From Saprospiraceae bacterium (lineage in GTDB: Bacteria; Bacteroidota; Bacteroidia; Chitinophagales; Saprospiraceae), in NCBI GenBank assembly GCA_016714985.1, contig JADKBS010000003.1:1-64000 (forward strand): DNA of 64,000 bases, written 5' to 3'. The position numbers and the translations under genes were made by a program. This document shows positions 57,692 to 64,000 of this stretch, piece after piece. A model generated the notes under the pieces. That model was not told the DNA's origin. It saw only the letters and a program-made list of their open reading frames with translations, and did no database searches. Position 1 is the stretch's first letter; each line of letters starts with the position of its first letter.

Positions 57692-59748
57692 GAGGTTGTC
57701 GGTCTTGGCGATGGAGCCGCCCGTGGCAGTCTGGTGAACGGATAGGAGCCTGGTGCCATGCCCGATAGGTTGCCCACGGTCAACACCACCGTTGCCGGAG
57801 GCGCAATATTGTTCGGGGTGAAGGTGGCCGTTGCACCAGCAGGAAGGCCGTTCACCGTGAAATTGACGGCTTGGTTGAAACCCGCCAACTGCGACATATT
57901 ATAGGTGTAGGTTGCTTGGCCACTTTGACAAGCAGTCGCTGTATCAGCCGTCGCACTGAGCAGGAAACTGGGGATAACGGCCATCTCAATCCTGAAATTC
58001 TGGTTCGAGATGTCGAAATAGACGTTGTTCTTGGCCTTTACCATCACCCTTGCCTGGGTGGTGGCGATGTTAGGTACCAGTACGCTCTCCGTGCCGTCGT
58101 TGTTGGTGGTCGCCAAAAGGGTGTAAGGGTAGGTATTGCCGCCATCGGCAGAAAGCAGGATTTCAACTTGGCTCGTGGCGATGGGTGGTTGGTTGGTGCC
58201 TGCCACGTTCCAGGTGACGGTGGCCATATTGCCGCCCGTCCAAGTGATGGCCGAGGTATTGGGGTTGGTGACGACGAAAGGCCCTGCGGAGCCATTGACG
58301 TTCAGTACCACATCGGCCTCGTCGGAACAACCGGCACCGGGATGGTTGTCGCGCAGGGTGCAGCGAAAGGTCATGGTGCGGGCCACGGAGGGCAGCACCT
58401 CCCAAGTCGGCGTTGTGCCTGCAATGATGGCGGATAGGTTGGGGAAGTAGCGGCTCGGCGAGGTCGTGGGGTCGAAACTGCGAAAGGCTGGGCCACTTGT
58501 GCTTGACGAGACCGGGGGCATGGTGGCCACTTGGTTGTCCATCTGCTCCCAGCAATAGGTCAGCACATCGGTCGTGTTGGCATCAATGCCCTGGGCCGTC
58601 AACACGAAAGCGGTTGACTTGGGGATATGGTAGGAACTGGCCGGCACGGCCACGATTGGGGCATTGTTGCCGCTGGAGGTGTTGGTAGCGCAACTGTTGC
58701 CAACTCCGAGCAGGTGGCTGTGTATTTCATCGAGGTTGATGGCGTGGAAATAATCGTCGCTATTGTTTTGAACATCCGGCGCGCAGATGCCAGCATAGGC
58801 CATGATGGTGCTGCCGCTGCCGGGCTCCATGGCGGTAGCACTTACACGATTGCAGTCATTGTTCTGGGTGTGGTTGCCGCCGAACTGGTGGCCCATTTCA
58901 TGGGCCACGTAGTCCACATAGAAGGGGTCTCCGATAGGGCTTCCGAGACCAGTAACTCCCCTCGCCTTGCCACTGTTGTTGCAAACCGATGCGAGTTGTG
59001 CGACTCCTCCGCCCCCCGTGCTGAACACATGCCCGATATCGTAGTTGGCGTTGCCAATGATATTGTTGCAGGTCGTTTGGTTCTGGTTGAGCATGACGCC
59101 GCCATCATCGTTTGTATAGGGGTCGCTGCCAGCATTTAAGAAGATGAGCAGGTCGGTATTGGCTATCATCGTCAGGGTAACAGCCATTTCCCGTTCGTAG
59201 ATGCCGTTGATGCGGGCAATGGCGACGTTGAACGCTGCCATGACGAGCGGCTTTGTGCCGCCATGGAAGGTGGCGTACTCGCCCGTGCAGGCAAGTGCGA
59301 GGGCGTAGTTGCGGTGCTGGCAATCGCCAACCAACAACGATTTCGGATTGCCGATTTCGGATTTCGGATTAGCCTTCGCTTCTTCCACTAAGCATTCAAA
59401 CTGGTGGGGATTGAGGTAGTCTTTTTTGAAATAGCTGATATAATGGCGGTCGTCGCCTTCCCTGAACTGGTCAATATAGGCCGTGCTGTGTTGGGCGGAA
59501 AGAATCATGGCATGGAAGCCCTTCTGGGTATAACCACAGCGGAGGTAGGCCGTGCCGTCGGTGCTGCTCCAGCCAGCAAAGGAGCGCATATAGGGGTAGC
59601 GGGCGGCGAGGTCGGGGTGCATCACAGGTGCTTCTACCATTTGGAATTCCTGCATGGAGCCATCGGGCATCGGGATGGTCAACGTGGCTTTATAGGTTTC
59701 CACCTCCGGTGTAAAACGCATGGGCACCCCATCGAGCGTCGCTTTCAA
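57682..59748 (-). CDS. N-terminal part: reprolysin-like metalloprotease region of the giant protein
   Basis: A 688-codon open segment that continues upstream in frame to about 59766. Propeptide-like sequence (LDGVPMRFTPEVETYKATLT) is followed by an M12B/reprolysin-type zinc protease: HEMGHQFGGNH (58870-58902) and the Met-turn region TIMAYAGICAPD. A Ca-type beta domain follows (SAITWTGGNMATVTWNVAGT). In the propeptide, NPKSEIGNPKS is encoded by an ATTTCGG word array. The signal peptide is one frame away (59766-59918). Its last 30 codons are out of frame. Confidence 0.8.
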   Translation of the reverse strand: MKATLDGVPMRFTPEVETYKATLTIPMPDGSMQEFQMVEAPVMHPDLAARYPYMRSFAGWSSTDGTAYLRCGYTQKGFHAMILSAQHSTAYIDQFREGDDRHYISYFKKDYLNPHQFECLVEEAKANPKSEIGNPKSLLVGDCQHRNYALALACTGEYATFHGGTKPLVMAAFNVAIARINGIYEREMAVTLTMIANTDLLIFLNAGSDPYTNDDGGVMLNQNQTTCNNIIGNANYDIGHVFSTGGGGVAQLASVCNNSGKARGVTGLGSPIGDPFYVDYVAHEMGHQFGGNHTQNNDCNRVSATAMEPGSGSTIMAYAGICAPDVQNNSDDYFHAINLDEIHSHLLGVGNSCATNTSSGNNAPIVAVPASSYHIPKSTAFVLTAQGIDANTTDVLTYCWEQMDNQVATMPPVSSSTSGPAFRSFDPTTSPSRYFPNLSAIIAGTTPTWEVLPSVARTMTFRCTLRDNHPGAGCSDEADVVLNVNGSAGPFVVTNPNTSAITWTGGNMATVTWNVAGTNQPPIATSQVEILLSADGGNTYPYTLLATTNNDGTESVLVPNIATTQARVMVKAKNNVYFDISNQNFRIEMAVIPSFLLSATADTATACQSGQATYTYNMSQLAGFNQAVNFTVNGLPAGATATFTPNNIAPPATVVLTVGNLSGMAPGSYPFTRLPRAAPSPRPTTSCR
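59338..59370. repeat. ATTTCGG word array inside a coding region
   Basis: CGATTTCGGATTGC then CGATTTCGGATTTCGGATT is built from an ATTTCGG heptad. In the minus-strand protein frame it encodes NPKSEIGNPKS between EEAKA and LLVGD. The same word class is intergenic at 8592-8610 and 26270-26300. Confidence 0.75.
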
Positions 59749-60035
59749 CTGCTCAAGGTTGAGCGTTAGGGGGCGGTATTTTCTGGGACGATTTGGCGGA
59801 CGTCATCCTCGGTTGCGAAGCGGCTTTCGGGGGTGTCGAGCCAAAGGTTTTGGTTTGCTTGCGCAAAAATGAAGTGGCAGATGACTGCAAAGGAGAGGGT
59901 AGTCAAGACTTTTTTCATACAGTATTCAAATTTGTATTTGCGGCCAAGGGAGTTTCCTTGATGAGAAAGTAAAGGTATTGCCATCAAACGATTAGGTTAT
60001 ATAAATCAGGAAAAATGTTGGTCAACGGCAAAAAC

Positions 60036-60092
60036 ATAGCCAATGCTTATCAACTGTGGGTTGAATACTGGCTCCCAGTTAGCATTGGCTAT
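60036..60092. repeat. Inverted repeat ATAGCCAATGCT/AGCATTGGCTAT
   Basis: A perfect 12-bp pairing (60036-60047 with 60081-60092), extended inside by AACTGTGGG and CCCAGTT. A T-run does not follow directly. It may be a terminator-like or regulatory structure. Confidence 0.7.
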
Positions 60093-60227
60093 TGCTTCGC
60101 AAAAGGGGCTGATATTTATCGCCCATCTTTCATTGGATTGTTTTGACCTTTCCAGCCTCTTGCTTGTTAATTTTGCGGCGCAAACACGGAGCCACGCTGG
60201 GGCCGTGTGCGGCCACGATTTAAAATC

Positions 60228-60397
60228 AATGGTTCATGAGGTTTCAGGTTTCTGGTTTCAGGGGAGTACCTGCTAAAATCAATTTTGCTTATGTTGATTT
60301 GCCATAGCGCCCATTCTAAAAATGATAGTCATTTCCAATTGGGCACGAAACCTCCGTGAAACCTGAAACCTGAAACCTGAAACCTTCACGAATCATT
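60228..60397. repeat. GGTTTCA-type dispersed element upstream of the SOD gene
   Basis: The left end AATGGTTCATGAGGTTTCAG and the right end CCTGAAACCTTCACGAATCA (then TT) are near-exact inverted copies. The right arm repeats TGAAACC with period 7 four times. The 6-mer AAAATC flanks both sides (60222-60227 and 60398-60403), a possible but low-complexity target duplication. A sister copy lies at 61437-61602. Confidence 0.85.
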
Positions 60398-60409
60398 AAA
60401 ATCAGCAAC

Positions 60410-61426
60410 ATGAAAAAACTTATCCTACCATGTCTTGCCCTGCTGGCAAGCCTTTTTGCGCAAGCACAGAACGCCGACCCATTTTCACTGCCAAAATTGG
60501 ACTACGCCTACGACGCACTGGAGCCGTCCATTGATGCAAAAACGATGGAAACGCACCATTCCAAGCACCATCAAGCCTACGTCACCAACTTGAACAAGGC
60601 ATTGAAAGGCAGCCGCTTTGAAAAAATGTCGCTGGAAGACATCGTGCTACGGGCCGGAGTGGCTGGCGATGCCATTCGCAACAATGGCGGTGGGCACTAT
60701 AACCATAGCCATTTCTGGAAAATATTGGGCACGGGTAGCAAGTTCGACCCGAACTCCGAGGTGGGCAAGGCGATTGCGCAGACCTTCGTCAGCTTTGACA
60801 GCTTGAAGACCTTGATGAACCAAGCAGGCGCTACCCGATTTGGCGCTGGCTGGGCTTGGCTCTACCTGACACCAGAGAAAAAACTCGCCATTTGTTCTTC
60901 CCCCAACCAAGACAACCCCATTATGGACGTTTCGCCGCAGCGGGGCATCCCGGTGCTCGGCATTGACGTGTGGGAACATGCCTACTACTTGAAGTACATG
61001 AACAAGCGGGGCGATTACTTAGCCGCCATTTGGAACGTCATCAACTGGCAGCAGGTGAACCGAAACTACAAGGAGGCCCTTGCCAGCCCATTGCTCAAGG
61101 TCATTGAAAAAGATGCTTGGGCAGAGCTGAAGGAATTCCACAAAGTGATGGGGCAGACCTTTCACCCCGCCGAGGAAGGCAACCTGCAGCCCATCCGTAG
61201 CCGCTCTGGTGAGATGCTGGCAAAGGCCAAAACTTTGCAGTCTGGCAAAATCCCCCCATCCTTCAACACGCCCGCCATCAAGTCGGCCATAGATAAGCTG
61301 GTGAAGGGTAGTGAAGCATTGGACAAACTGGTACACAAGAAAAAGAGCAGTGACAAGGCCGTGACCGAGAGCCTCACCAAACTGCACGATGTGTTCCATG
61401 AAATACAGGGGCTTTGCAATGATTGA
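60410..61426 (+). CDS. Secreted Fe/Mn superoxide dismutase with an extra C-terminal helical domain
   Basis: A 338-residue exported enzyme converting superoxide to oxygen and peroxide. The signal peptide is residues 1-20 (ASLFAQAQ). The SOD core (about 22-217) has all metal ligands: His49 (METHHSKHH), His99 (HYNHSHFW), Asp186 and His190 (DVWEHAYYLKYMNKRGDY). Normal SODs end near this point. The additional ~110 residues are helical, with conserved-looking FHPAEEGNLQPI and LTKLHDVFHEIQGLC segments (His, Cys), possibly another metal or heme site. The start at 60410 opens directly on the signal peptide. It is bracketed by two GGTTTCA-type elements. Confidence 0.9.
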   Translation: MKKLILPCLALLASLFAQAQNADPFSLPKLDYAYDALEPSIDAKTMETHHSKHHQAYVTNLNKALKGSRFEKMSLEDIVLRAGVAGDAIRNNGGGHYNHSHFWKILGTGSKFDPNSEVGKAIAQTFVSFDSLKTLMNQAGATRFGAGWAWLYLTPEKKLAICSSPNQDNPIMDVSPQRGIPVLGIDVWEHAYYLKYMNKRGDYLAAIWNVINWQQVNRNYKEALASPLLKVIEKDAWAELKEFHKVMGQTFHPAEEGNLQPIRSRSGEMLAKAKTLQSGKIPPSFNTPAIKSAIDKLVKGSEALDKLVHKKKSSDKAVTESLTKLHDVFHEIQGLCND

Positions 61427-61436
61427 TGTTTGTTGA

Positions 61437-61602
61437 AAAGGTTTCAGGTTCTGGGTTTCAGGTTTCTGGGAAAGCGCAGCAAGGGGCGTTTTCGACAAGG
61501 TTGATTTTCATCAAATTCCTTCGAAAACTGCCATCACTTCTGTTGTAACGGGTGCCTCCGTGAAACCTGGAACCAAGAACCCTGAAACCTTCACGAACCA
61601 TT
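61437..61602. repeat. GGTTTCA-type dispersed element downstream of the SOD gene
   Basis: GGTTTCAGGTTCTGGGTTTC (61441-61460) faces CCGTGAAACCTGGAACC and CCCTGAAACCTTCACGAACC, which end at 61602. The right end matches that of the upstream element (60228-60397) at nearly all positions. The right arm includes the last codons of truA, whose stop codon TGA comes from the repeat. Confidence 0.85.
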
Positions 61603-62337
61603 GCCATACAGCACTTCCGTCAAAAACAAGCCTTCCGGTGGCACGCTCCAGCTTTTTTTCAACAACACTTGCTGGTCAAGTGCTTGTTTCACTTCGTCAA
61701 TGCCCACCTTGCCCAATCCCACGTTGAGGCACATACCAACGATAAGCCGCACCATGCCCCGCAGGAAGCGGTTGGCACTGATATGAAAAACGAGTCGTCG
61801 AGTGGCCAAGTCCATTACCCATTCCGAGCGGTAGAGGGTGCATTCCATCGTGTGTACATCGGTGTTGCTCTTGCAGAATGGCTGAAACTCCTTGTAGTTC
61901 AGCAGCAGTGCAGCGGCGGCCCGTGTTTTTTCCAAATCCAATTTGTCGAAAAAAGGAAAATGCCAGGTCGTGTCCTCGCCGAAGGGGTTCTTATCCAACA
62001 CGATATGGTACTCGTAGCTGCGCCGTACGGCATCGAAGCGGGCGTGGGCATCGGGTACCACCTCGAAGATGGAACGGATTGCAATATCGTTGGGCAACAG
62101 CTTGTTCAAGCGGCGGTGGAACTCCTTGGGGAACGGCCCCTCGAAATCAAAGTGCATGAAATACTGGCTCGCATGTACGCCCGTGTCGGTGCGGCCACAG
62201 CCCACTACTTCGATGGCTGAACCGAGAATGGTTGCCATCGCTTCCTCTATGGCCTGCTGCACGGAGGGCGCATTGGGTTGCCGTTGCCAGCCATTGTAGT
62301 TGGTGCCCCGGTAGGCGAGTTCGGAAAAATAGCGCAT
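61591..62337 (-). CDS. truA: tRNA pseudouridine synthase A
   Basis: A 248-residue enzyme that converts U38-40 of the tRNA anticodon stem to pseudouridine. The motif GCGRTDTGVHASQYF carries the catalytic Asp51. Other family segments are YFSELAYRGTNYNGWQRQPN at the N-terminus, ARFDAVRRSYEYHI, and FHISANRFLRGMVRLIVGMC. The length is normal. The last residues (YGNGS) and the stop are encoded within the repeat element at 61437-61602. Confidence 0.95.
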   Translation of the reverse strand: MRYFSELAYRGTNYNGWQRQPNAPSVQQAIEEAMATILGSAIEVVGCGRTDTGVHASQYFMHFDFEGPFPKEFHRRLNKLLPNDIAIRSIFEVVPDAHARFDAVRRSYEYHIVLDKNPFGEDTTWHFPFFDKLDLEKTRAAAALLLNYKEFQPFCKSNTDVHTMECTLYRSEWVMDLATRRLVFHISANRFLRGMVRLIVGMCLNVGLGKVGIDEVKQALDQQVLLKKSWSVPPEGLFLTEVLYGNGS

Positions 62338-62423
62338 GGCGGCAAGTTAGGAAATGATGAATGATAATGAAAAGGAAAAAGCTGCAAACAAAACTGGTCA
62401 AAATTTGTTAATTCCTTCCATAA

Positions 62424-62460
62424 AACAAAAATGCACCTGCAAACCGAATTGCAAGTGCAT
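62424..62460 (-). terminator. Intrinsic terminator of the DoxX-like gene
   Basis: ATGCACCTGCAA (62431-62442) pairs with TTGCAAGTGCAT (62449-62460) with one G-T pair and a 6-base loop. On the minus strand TTTTTGTTTT follows. Confidence 0.85.
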
Positions 62461-62486
62461 GTTTTTATGACTAATTCAAATTTTGC

Positions 62487-62867
62487 TCAGCCTATCACAG
62501 AATTGTCCTTTGAGAGGGAGGCGCTGTACATCCAAGCTGCACCAGCGAGCATGAGGTCTTTCAACAAATTGCCCATGGCAGCAGCCGAAGCACCAGCATC
62601 GGCGGCGGCAGAAAGCCCTTTTGCATGAATGAGCAGTGCGAATAGCAGCAGCATCAACCCCAAAAGTGCTGTGGCAAGTTTGTCGTATTTTCCAATCAGG
62701 ATGCTCACCGTAGCGGCTATTAGGCAGAGCCCCGTGATATAAACAATGATGGCTCCACCGAATGGGGCCATGCCCGCCATTGCGTTGGCGTTCATCAGGT
62801 GCATGATGCCGAAAACGGCGAACGGCACAGCAAAGAGATACTTACCCAGTCCAAGAATAGTATTCAT
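62487..62867 (-). CDS. DoxX-like four-helix membrane protein
   Basis: A 126-residue protein with four hydrophobic helices. GLGKYLFAVPFAVFGIMHLM then NANAMAGMAPFG at the N-terminus resembles DoxX/DUF4267-like proteins. The family is linked to redox or thiosulfate-quinone reactions in some species, but function is unknown here. No catalytic motif. The start at 62867 opens on a plausible short tail. A terminator lies at 62424-62460. Confidence 0.75.
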   Translation of the reverse strand: MNTILGLGKYLFAVPFAVFGIMHLMNANAMAGMAPFGGAIIVYITGLCLIAATVSILIGKYDKLATALLGLMLLLFALLIHAKGLSAAADAGASAAAMGNLLKDLMLAGAAWMYSASLSKDNSVIG

Positions 62868-63035
62868 GATTAAACGAGTTTAGTTGGTGAACAGATGTTT
62901 TGAAAAAGGATGTAACTACACCCAACGTGCGAAAGGTATAAACTTAATTTTACCGAAAAAACTATTCGCCAAATATTTTAACGATAAAGCAGGTATTCAA
63001 AAGGAGAATGCCCTATCTCTGGGCAATAACCTAAA

Positions 63036-63071
63036 ACAAACTGCCCCGACGAAGTCATTTCGTCGGGGCAG
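63036..63071 (-). terminator. Intrinsic terminator of clpX
   Basis: CTGCCCCGACGAA (63041-63053) pairs perfectly with TTCGTCGGGGCAG (63059-63071). On the minus strand a T-rich tract (TTTGTTTT) follows. It lies 37 bases after the clpX stop. Confidence 0.88.
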
Positions 63072-63107
63072 TTTTCACGCCTCATCCCGCTTTTCTCATC
63101 CCTAAAT

Positions 63108-64000
63108 TCAAGCGGCTTTCAGCATCCCAAACTTAGAGCGCTCAATTTTCTCTATGGCGTAGGTCTCCGTCACTTTGAATTCCCGGGTTTCCCGCTCGGA
63201 GGGCAGCTCGAACATGGCGTCCTTCATCACTGCTTCGCAAATGGAGCGCAAGCCCCTTGCGCCCAGCTTGAATTCGAGCGCCTGTTTGGCGATATAATTA
63301 ATGGCCTCTGGTGTGAAGGAAAGTTTAATGCCTTCCAGGGCAAAGAGTTTGGTGTATTGCTTGAGCAGCGCATTGCGAGGCTCGGTCAGGATGAGCCGAA
63401 GTGTATCAAAATCAAGCGGCTCCAAGAAGGTAGCGACGGGCAAGCGTCCTACCAATTCTGGTATCAGCCCGAAGCGCTTGAGGTCTTGGTGGTTGACATA
63501 CCTAATGAGGTTCTCCCGTTCGGCCATTTGGGAAATGGCTTCATCCGATTTGAAGCCAATCACGTGCGTGTTCATGCGGCGGGCGATGTGTTTTTCGATG
63601 CCATCGAAAGCGCCGCCACAGATGAACAGAATGTTTTGGGTGTTCACCTTCACGAGCTTTTGCTCAGGGTGCTTGCGCCCACCCTGTGGCGGTACGCTCA
63701 CCTCGGTGCCTTCCAGCATCTTCAACATGCCCTGCTGAACCCCCTCGCCCGATACGTCACGGGTGATGCTGGGGTTGTCGCTCTTGCGGGCAATCTTGTC
63801 AATTTCATCAATATAAACAATGCCCCGCTCGGCGGCGGCCACATTGAAATCGCAAACCTGAAGCAAACGGCTGAGAATGCTTTCCACGTCTTCGCCCACA
63901 TAGCCCGCCTCGGTGAAGACCGTGGCATCCACAATGGCGAATGGCACATTGAGGAACTTGGCGATGGTCTTGGCCATCAGTGTTTTGCCAGTACCCGTCT
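63108..64000 (-). CDS. clpX: ClpX, ATPase subunit of the ClpXP protease (5' end beyond the window)
   Basis: The last ~297 residues of the AAA+ unfoldase ClpX. The window edge cuts through the Walker A region, which ends TGTGKTLMAKTIAKFL. Walker B is GIVYIDEIDKIAR, sensor 1 follows NILFICGGAFDGIEK, and the sensor-2 GARGLRSICE Arg is present. VSGEGVQQGMLKMLEGT contains the pore-region helix and the conserved GVQ. ClpX recognises tagged proteins and feeds them to ClpP. The N-terminal zinc domain lies outside the window. A strong terminator follows. Confidence 0.96.
   Translation of the reverse strand, partial: TGTGKTLMAKTIAKFLNVPFAIVDATVFTEAGYVGEDVESILSRLLQVCDFNVAAAERGIVYIDEIDKIARKSDNPSITRDVSGEGVQQGMLKMLEGTEVSVPPQGGRKHPEQKLVKVNTQNILFICGGAFDGIEKHIARRMNTHVIGFKSDEAISQMAERENLIRYVNHQDLKRFGLIPELVGRLPVATFLEPLDFDTLRLILTEPRNALLKQYTKLFALEGIKLSFTPEAINYIAKQALEFKLGARGLRSICEAVMKDAMFELPSERETREFKVTETYAIEKIERSKFGMLKAA

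Larger units (their letters stand above)
53233..59918 (-). pseudogene. Giant T9SS-secreted metalloprotease/SprB-repeat protein gene, frame broken several times
   Basis: The parts form one gene of about 6.7 kb for a protein near 2,200 residues. In order: signal peptide (MKKVLTTLSFAVICHFIFAQ) from 59918, propeptide, reprolysin-like zinc protease with HEMGHQFGGNH (58870-58902), a fibronectin-like segment, a P-domain-like beta region, a cadherin-like repeat, fourteen SprB-type units, and a type IX sorting domain at the end. Frame is lost at 59769-59773, about 57738, about 57692, about 57655, 56430 and 56412. Most breaks are repaired by one extra G or C. It would otherwise be exported and cell-surface linked. 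Either decayed or mis-sequenced. Confidence 0.85.
59919..60409. other. Intergenic region carrying two hairpin structures
   Basis: No gene is supported. It contains the 12-bp-arm hairpin at 60036-60092 and the GGTTTCA-type element at 60228-60397. It is the divergent promoter region of the giant adhesin gene and the superoxide dismutase gene. Confidence 0.5.

Noticed and set aside
12474..61602. The repeated word arrays considered as a CRISPR array
   Set aside because: The units are 7-10 bases with no unique spacers, are inverted rather than direct over long range, and no cas gene is present.

Overview
The window looks like chromosomal DNA of a member of the Bacteroidota, most likely of the Saprospiria (Haliscomenobacter/Lewinella-like). 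The reasons are a type IX secretion (T9SS) C-terminal sorting domain, SprB-like repeats, a CarboxypepD-like domain ending in the SusC-type VVVGYG sequence, a PIN/COG1569 toxin pair, possible TAnnTTTG promoter boxes, and the mreBCD-mrdA order. The taxonomic call is an inference. I see no rRNA or tRNA gene, CRISPR array, prophage or complete insertion sequence. Most genes are housekeeping or envelope genes.

Layout. 0.4-1 kb: toxin-antitoxin pair. 1-6.6 kb: nucleoid-associated protein, alkaline phosphatase, recR, a dihydrolipoamide acyltransferase and an SGNH hydrolase. 6.9-8.6 kb: a PaaH-like/PaaI-like CoA pair. 8.9-13.5 kb: HtrA protease, HD hydrolase, TlpA-like thioredoxin, LpxD family, asd. 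13.9-19.1 kb: beta-barrel protein, frameshifted YpdA-like reductase, mazG, lgt, unknown protein, ferritin. 19.4-22.9 kb: ParA with a ribbon-helix-helix partner, hflX, an SDR. 23.1-30.6 kb: dtd, class A PBP, NlpC/P60-like protein, HEAT-cyclophilin lipoprotein, gcvT. 30.7-40.8 kb: degenerate M48 protein, TPR protein, EEP-family protein, two rhomboids, ECF sigma with a chimeric membrane partner, degenerate M16 protein. 41-46.2 kb: mreB-mreC-mreD-mrdA-folA. 46.2-53.1 kb: membrane and hypothetical proteins, a frameshifted alpha/beta hydrolase, GNAT. 53.2-59.9 kb: one very large T9SS-exported metalloprotease/SprB adhesin gene broken by several single-base shifts. 60.4-64 kb: secreted superoxide dismutase, truA, DoxX-like protein, and clpX running off the end.

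The most unusual content is intergenic. (1) Three copies of a small palindromic element (85, 117 and 129 bp) share GTAACTRCTTAG-type ends. Two copies have perfect 8-bp target duplications and the third has a decayed one, so they look like MITEs, with ends and duplication length typical of IS66-family elements. (2) At least fifteen intergenic sites carry short words with a period of mostly 7 bases (TTGGCAG, GGTTTCA, CGGTGGA and others). Most are arranged as one array followed by its reverse complement, giving hairpins with arms up to 36 bp. They lie between operon genes (mreB/mreC, mreD/mrdA, mrdA/folA), bracket the superoxide dismutase gene, and in one case a related word array lies in frame inside a protein.

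Several proteins have unusual architectures: an anti-sigma-like/CarboxypepD/TonB-C chimera beside an ECF sigma factor, a peptidase-like lipoprotein lacking two of three zinc ligands, a 22-residue Trp repeat protein, and a secreted superoxide dismutase with an extra helical C-terminal domain. The frameshifts mostly fit single missing G, C or A bases in short runs, so sequencing error and real decay cannot be told apart here.
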